DNA of 64,000 nt from Ramazzottius varieornatus (Eukaryota > Tardigrada > Eutardigrada > Parachela > Ramazzottiidae). This document shows, piece by piece, positions 59,809-64,000 of the stretch. Position 1 is the stretch's first letter; each line of letters begins with the position of its first letter. The position numbers were made by a program, and so were the translations under genes. The DNA is taken from contig BDGG01000004.1 in the NCBI GenBank assembly GCA_001949185.1, positions 1,172,278 through 1,236,277 on the forward strand, in the 5' to 3' direction. The notes beneath the pieces are model-generated. The model worked only from the letters and a program-made list of their open reading frames with translations. It was not told the origin of the DNA and ran no database searches.

Positions 59809-62800
59809 CTAATCAAGCATCTGGCGTCTTCTGACACGCACCTCGTTCTCGCTAGTGGTTTCTTCCAGCTTGCTAGTACTCGGCCCGAACATGGGGCTGA
59901 CTTGATTACCACGTCGACCCTGCGACAGCTTATGCTTGCTACTGGTCACCTGGCTGCTGCTCTGCTTATCCTCCGCCGGAGAACTCCTCACATTGACCGA
60001 AGACCAGACACTGTCCAGCTGACCTTGCATCGACTGTCCGCCCATTAATCCACCAGGACCTCCCAGTGGTTCCAGCAGAGTCTCTTCCTTCTGCTTGAGA
60101 CTCTCATCAGTCGTCACTGGGTTCTTCTTCCCTACGCTTACCTGATTGCTTGTACCAGTACTTGGTCCCTTTTGGCTTTGGCTGCTTTGCAAAAGATTGT
60201 TCTGTAATTGCATGTTCTTGCCTGTACTTGCGTTTGGTGAAGGACTCGGGCTTTCAAGCTGCGAGCTAGGTATGGTTTCCAAGCGGCGACCTGACTTGTC
60301 TGTACTGCCGGAAGTCGAAGACGAGGGTGAAGGAGAGGTTAGCGGTGGCCGATCTTCCTCCGTCACAAACACGTGTCGCAATGGCAAGCGATCGTACGGC
60401 GTGTCCCTTGTCAGACCATTAAACGCCGTCGAAACGTAACTGCATCACATATTCATTAAAGTTACCGAATCAAGAATGGTGCTTCGGCAAACAAACGCTA
60501 CAAGATCGTTTCCGTAAGTGCCGCACGTTTCCATTGTTGCTTGCTGAAAGTGTGCGCCGCTTGGAAAACTAATCTTGTCGAGCTTCCGAACACTTCGTAA
60601 AGCTTTACTGTTCGATTTACTGCAGTGAATCATGAATACTTTCTCTCACAGATGATAATCCAAAAATCAGGAAAAAACTCGGACCACATAAGCATGAACA
60701 GGGTGGTTGCAGAGACATTTCGGACCAAGAAAGGGGACTTTGACGGCATCGACAGTACAGTCAAGCTACAGCTCGACGCAGTACAATGCAAAAATATTAT
60801 TTTTCGGTCACTAGCTCTTTTCATCGGGAATTACACTGGACTTTCTTTCAAACCAAGAAAGAAAGCCACCACAGACATCATAGTACAAAAAGGTGAAGAA
60901 AGCTGCCTGACTGCGGTGCTAAAGTACGTCAAATGCTCAAAACAAAGAAAACCCTCCAGTAGCTTTCCCACAAGCAAAAAGAGTCGAGGTCGCTGCGATG
61001 GGGGAAAAAGGGACGAAGGAAAGTAGTGTGAACTGCTGGTACAGTATCCCATCATGAAGAGGAATACTGATCAACACGAATGATGTATCAGCCAGCATGA
61101 CTATTTCAGTCTTCTGTTATGATGACCACTGGCTATTAGCTGTCACATTCATCAGTTCGGAAGGCCTAATCAACAGGAAACAATATCAATCAATTGACCG
61201 AGACCTCAAGACCTCTGGTTAACTTCTACGTAAACCTTTTCAAAACCATTTGGCTTGTTTCAACGAATAGACTGCTTAATGTTGGACCAATGTTGGTAAG
61301 TGGTCCAACATTAAGTAGAAGCCACTTACTTCTTTCCAAAGCGAATGTGGATGAAGAAGAAGACACCAGCTAAGAGGAGGCAGACCGAGCCCACGGTGAT
61401 GTAGGCAATGCCCAGGAATGGATTGCGACCGCCGATCCACGACGTGGAGGAGATGATGACGTATTTCCGCCCATCAAAATCCACCACCGGATAGTCTGTC
61501 GAGATAGAACAATAATTCAGTCAGAAAGTCAATCGATTTGACGCACTCGAGCTCCCCGGGGAATTAGCAGGTATATTCATACTATAATCAATCTCTAAAG
61601 AGTAGTTGCCGGCCGGAAGGCCAGCTTGAAAGACGTCGGTATGGTTAACACGACGATACAGCTTGCGGAAGGAAGGAAAAGCCGCTGTCCGCATCCACAC
61701 GATCAAGTCTTCATTCTTTAGCCCATTGTTGGTTTCGTCCTCTGTGTCCAACTCCCACAGTTCCTTCTTCCAGAAAGTTGGTTTGACAAGCCTGTTACTT
61801 TGCATAGCTACAATCACAATATAGTATAGTCTCAGTACTAGTCCGAAGTTAACATCACAACTACGGGAACTGTCTAGAATTTGTACCTTCTCTGATACCA
61901 GCTGCACTGTTGTCGCCATTAGGATTGTTGAATTTAGTGCTCTTGTCGGACGCCCAAGCGATGCCGGTTCGTACTAGGCCGACATCCTTGACGGTATCGG
62001 CACTTTGTCCACCCGTTGAACCCAGATATTTCAACCGGATCGTGTCTAGAAAGACAAGGACAAGATGTAGCGCAACTAGCAAACTAATTTTCGGTGTCGG
62101 TAGTTACCATTGAACAGACTCCTGGCGATGGCTCCGCAAGGCGCGAACGCAACGCCCGGCGCGCCGTTCTGCGACGGTTGATACACAAGGTAGGGAGCAC
62201 AGTCGGAACTAGGTCCACTGTATGTCCCGTCAGCAGCAACTACTGCTTGTTTGAACTTGCCCATCAGCTGGTCGTCGTCGCGTGACTTGACGTACTTCCG
62301 GTGGTTTTGGAAGAAGTTGTCCAGTGCGTAGTACAGGAAAACTGGACCCTGGGAAAACCAATTGATTCTGCCGGTTCCCCTCCGCCCTGTTGGATAAGCC
62401 AAGAAAGCTTACCGTTATATTTTCGGTTATCGTGAAAGCTTCGCGACATTTGCAGCCGTCGTTGCCACCTGCCGACACATTGGCGCATGATTGCTCCGAT
62501 ATGGATCCCCTGATATACTGATTGCAGTTCGTATACTCAATCTGGTGTTCCGTCACCTGTATGAAATCCCCGTTGTAATTCGATAAGATTGTACGAGGAA
62601 TATCAGGGAAGATTTACACTGGTGGCGGAGAGAAGCAGCGCTACTCCAATAGGAATGAAGGCGATACCAATGGCTACCAGGAAAGGTAGGACCGACTTGG
62701 CCGTCAGCATCGGTTGCCATGCTGGTAACTGCTGCTGCTTGAACCTTGTATCTGCAAAACAGATAGATGTCAGGAGTAACAACCCAGCAGTGGCAACGGA

Positions 62801-63110
62801 GAAGCAGTGCAGTCCGTGGGAGGACCGCTCTAGACAGGCACGGCCTTAGGAAAAATTGTCGATCAAGGCCGTGCTGTCTAGGGAAGGTCCTCATGCCTGC
62901 CCGTAAACAAATAACAAGGTAAACCAAAATTGTCGTTCAAACTCGCGCAGTCACGTGACTAGTTATATTGTAGAAGGATGACACGATCATGTGACAACAC
63001 TTACTTGCAGGTTTACGACTACGACGCGATTCGTCCACGGGTGGCGATGGTCCGTGTCCCGTTGCTCCGCTGTTGGCAGCCAGATTGATGGTAGATGTGG
63101 GAGCCTGCAT
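59809..63110 (-). CDS. CDC50/TMEM30 flippase beta subunit with long C-terminal tail
   Basis: Eight exons join in phase: 63110-63005, 62751-62618, 62556-62413, 62348-62108, 62045-61899, 61807-61583, 61495-61330 and 60439-59809, giving 597 residues. After a short N-tail comes the family signature [11 protein letters not shown] and TM1 ([20 protein letters not shown]). The ectodomain has conserved cysteines ([19 protein letters not shown]), [20 protein letters not shown] and [22 protein letters not shown]2 follows ([20 protein letters not shown]) and ends [12 protein letters not shown]50 chaperones P4-ATPase lipid flippases from the ER and is part of the active complex. The last exon adds about 210 Ser/Gln-rich residues (starting [16 protein letters not shown]). 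The donor there is AAGAA/GTAAGT, so failure to splice yields FGKK then TAA, a 388-residue protein near the usual family size (human TMEM30A 361). Both forms may exist. Confidence 0.92.
60483..60597. mobile_element. Palindromic GTGGCGCAC element, copy 7 (CDC50 last intron)
   Basis: The core GTAAGTGCCGCACG faces GTGTGCGCCGCTTGG, with ACAAGATCG on the left and AATCTTGT on the right. The outer ends CTTCGGCAAAC and GAACACTTCG are weakly inverse and approximate. It lies in the intron before the tail exon. Confidence 0.58.
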
Positions 63111-64000
63111 TGCGATAGACTTGGTTGTTCTTTAGGTACCCTAGAAGGTGGAGAAGGAACAGGATGTCCAAATGGAACTGGATTCTTCAAGCGACGAGAC
63201 TCAAGGTTGAAGGTTGGTCATGGTGTACAGGCTTGATGGAAGGATGATCACGTTGTTACATCATCGGTCCGTGCTGTAGAACCTAAAGGGATGACAAAGA
63301 TAGGGAGAGAAGGGGACCAGAAGAAAATCAATGCAGGTGTTACGTGAGAACTACTCTGAGAACAGATGAGCAAGTGGGAGTAGTGCACAGTAAACAGTTC
63401 GTCACCCACAAACAGGCCTATATCGGCCTCAAGGTTGTTCAATCAAGCCGCGCAGGTACAATGCACATGACGTCACGTCACAAACGTTACATCCGGTTCC
63501 TCGTCTCCGCCAAAGCTGATTCTTCAACTTCGCCGGGACGATCTGAACCACGATTTGACTTTTGCTCTGTGAGTTCTGAACTTTTTTGAGATCATAACTC
63601 GGTGAATGTTTCCAGTGAAGCTTGGGTTCCGGCTGCTAGTGATCAAAGCTTCAAAAGTGGAATACTATAGTTTGACAAACGTGGACCTCACCGCGCGCAT
63701 CGGTTCGCGAGTTACTGGTTGAGGATCATCTCCCCCTTAGTTGGAAACACCTGAAACTTGGACGATTTGATTCATAGGATCACATAAGGTTTGTTCTAGC
63801 AGTGTCCTATCATCCAAAGACCCAGTCCGCGTTCCTCTGGGGAACAGTGGCGCCGGCATATCTGAGCGGGATAACTGCGCGAGTTCAACAGTTACTGTGG
63901 CCATGACTACTGACCACTCCGCAACCGGTAATGCGGACGTCCCAAGTCGATCAAATCAAAAATTTCACTGTCAAAATTTGTGGAAAGGATAATTGTTTTA
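63111..64000. other. CDC50 5' flank to window end
   Basis: Upstream of the CDC50 ATG, presumably its promoter and 5' UTR. No further exon is recognised. Confidence 0.4.

Overview
This is a gene-dense stretch of animal nuclear DNA. Every recognisable protein is metazoan and most genes are split by short GT-AG introns, mostly about 50-200 bp with a few near 1 kb. About 18 genes sit on both strands in 64 kb. The one-LIM muscle protein resembles the arthropod Mlp60A type, and Salvador, ADAMTSL with PLAC, perilipin and a divergent IFT88 are all present. Together these suggest a compact protostome, probably ecdysozoan, genome. A tardigrade-like animal is my best guess, at low certainty. There is no operon, CRISPR array, phage or bacterial gene. 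Exon models were built by hand from splice sites and phase continuity. Layout, 0-31 kb: the 3' end of eIF5 (+); intronless calcineurin B (-); a repeat-rich gap at 2.4-4.9 kb; a 13-exon RECQL5 helicase (+); an ADAMTS-like matrix protein (-) with 11 TSP1 repeats, one Ig and a PLAC domain; a 4.7 kb stretch with no convincing gene; 20-exon IFT88 (-); a small bHLH factor (-); and the mitochondrial helicase Twinkle (-). Layout, 31-64 kb: 28-exon POLR1A (+), divergent from Twinkle; a cyclic-nucleotide-gated channel (+); a TGN38/TGOLN-like trans-Golgi protein (+); a tandem-C2 synaptotagmin (-); Salvador (-); a candidate leucine-zipper gene (+); perilipin (+); an unidentified candidate gene (+); ERG28 (+); muscle LIM protein (-); and a CDC50/TMEM30 flippase subunit (-) with an unusual long tail exon. 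The genes form no single pathway and are mostly housekeeping or animal cell-biology genes that happen to be neighbours. The main non-genic signal is a family of roughly 115-bp palindromic elements sharing a core like CAAGTGGCGCAC...GTGCGCCACTTG, with about seven copies in introns and spacers. There is also a Tc1/mariner-like MITE and another inverted-repeat element near the left end. I did not find a new multi-gene system. The points most worth checking are departures from standard domain architecture: ADAMTSL without a spacer, Twinkle with a retained zinc-site cysteine pattern, a CNG pore lacking its selectivity glutamate, single-WW Salvador, and a CDC50 stop codon embedded in a splice donor.
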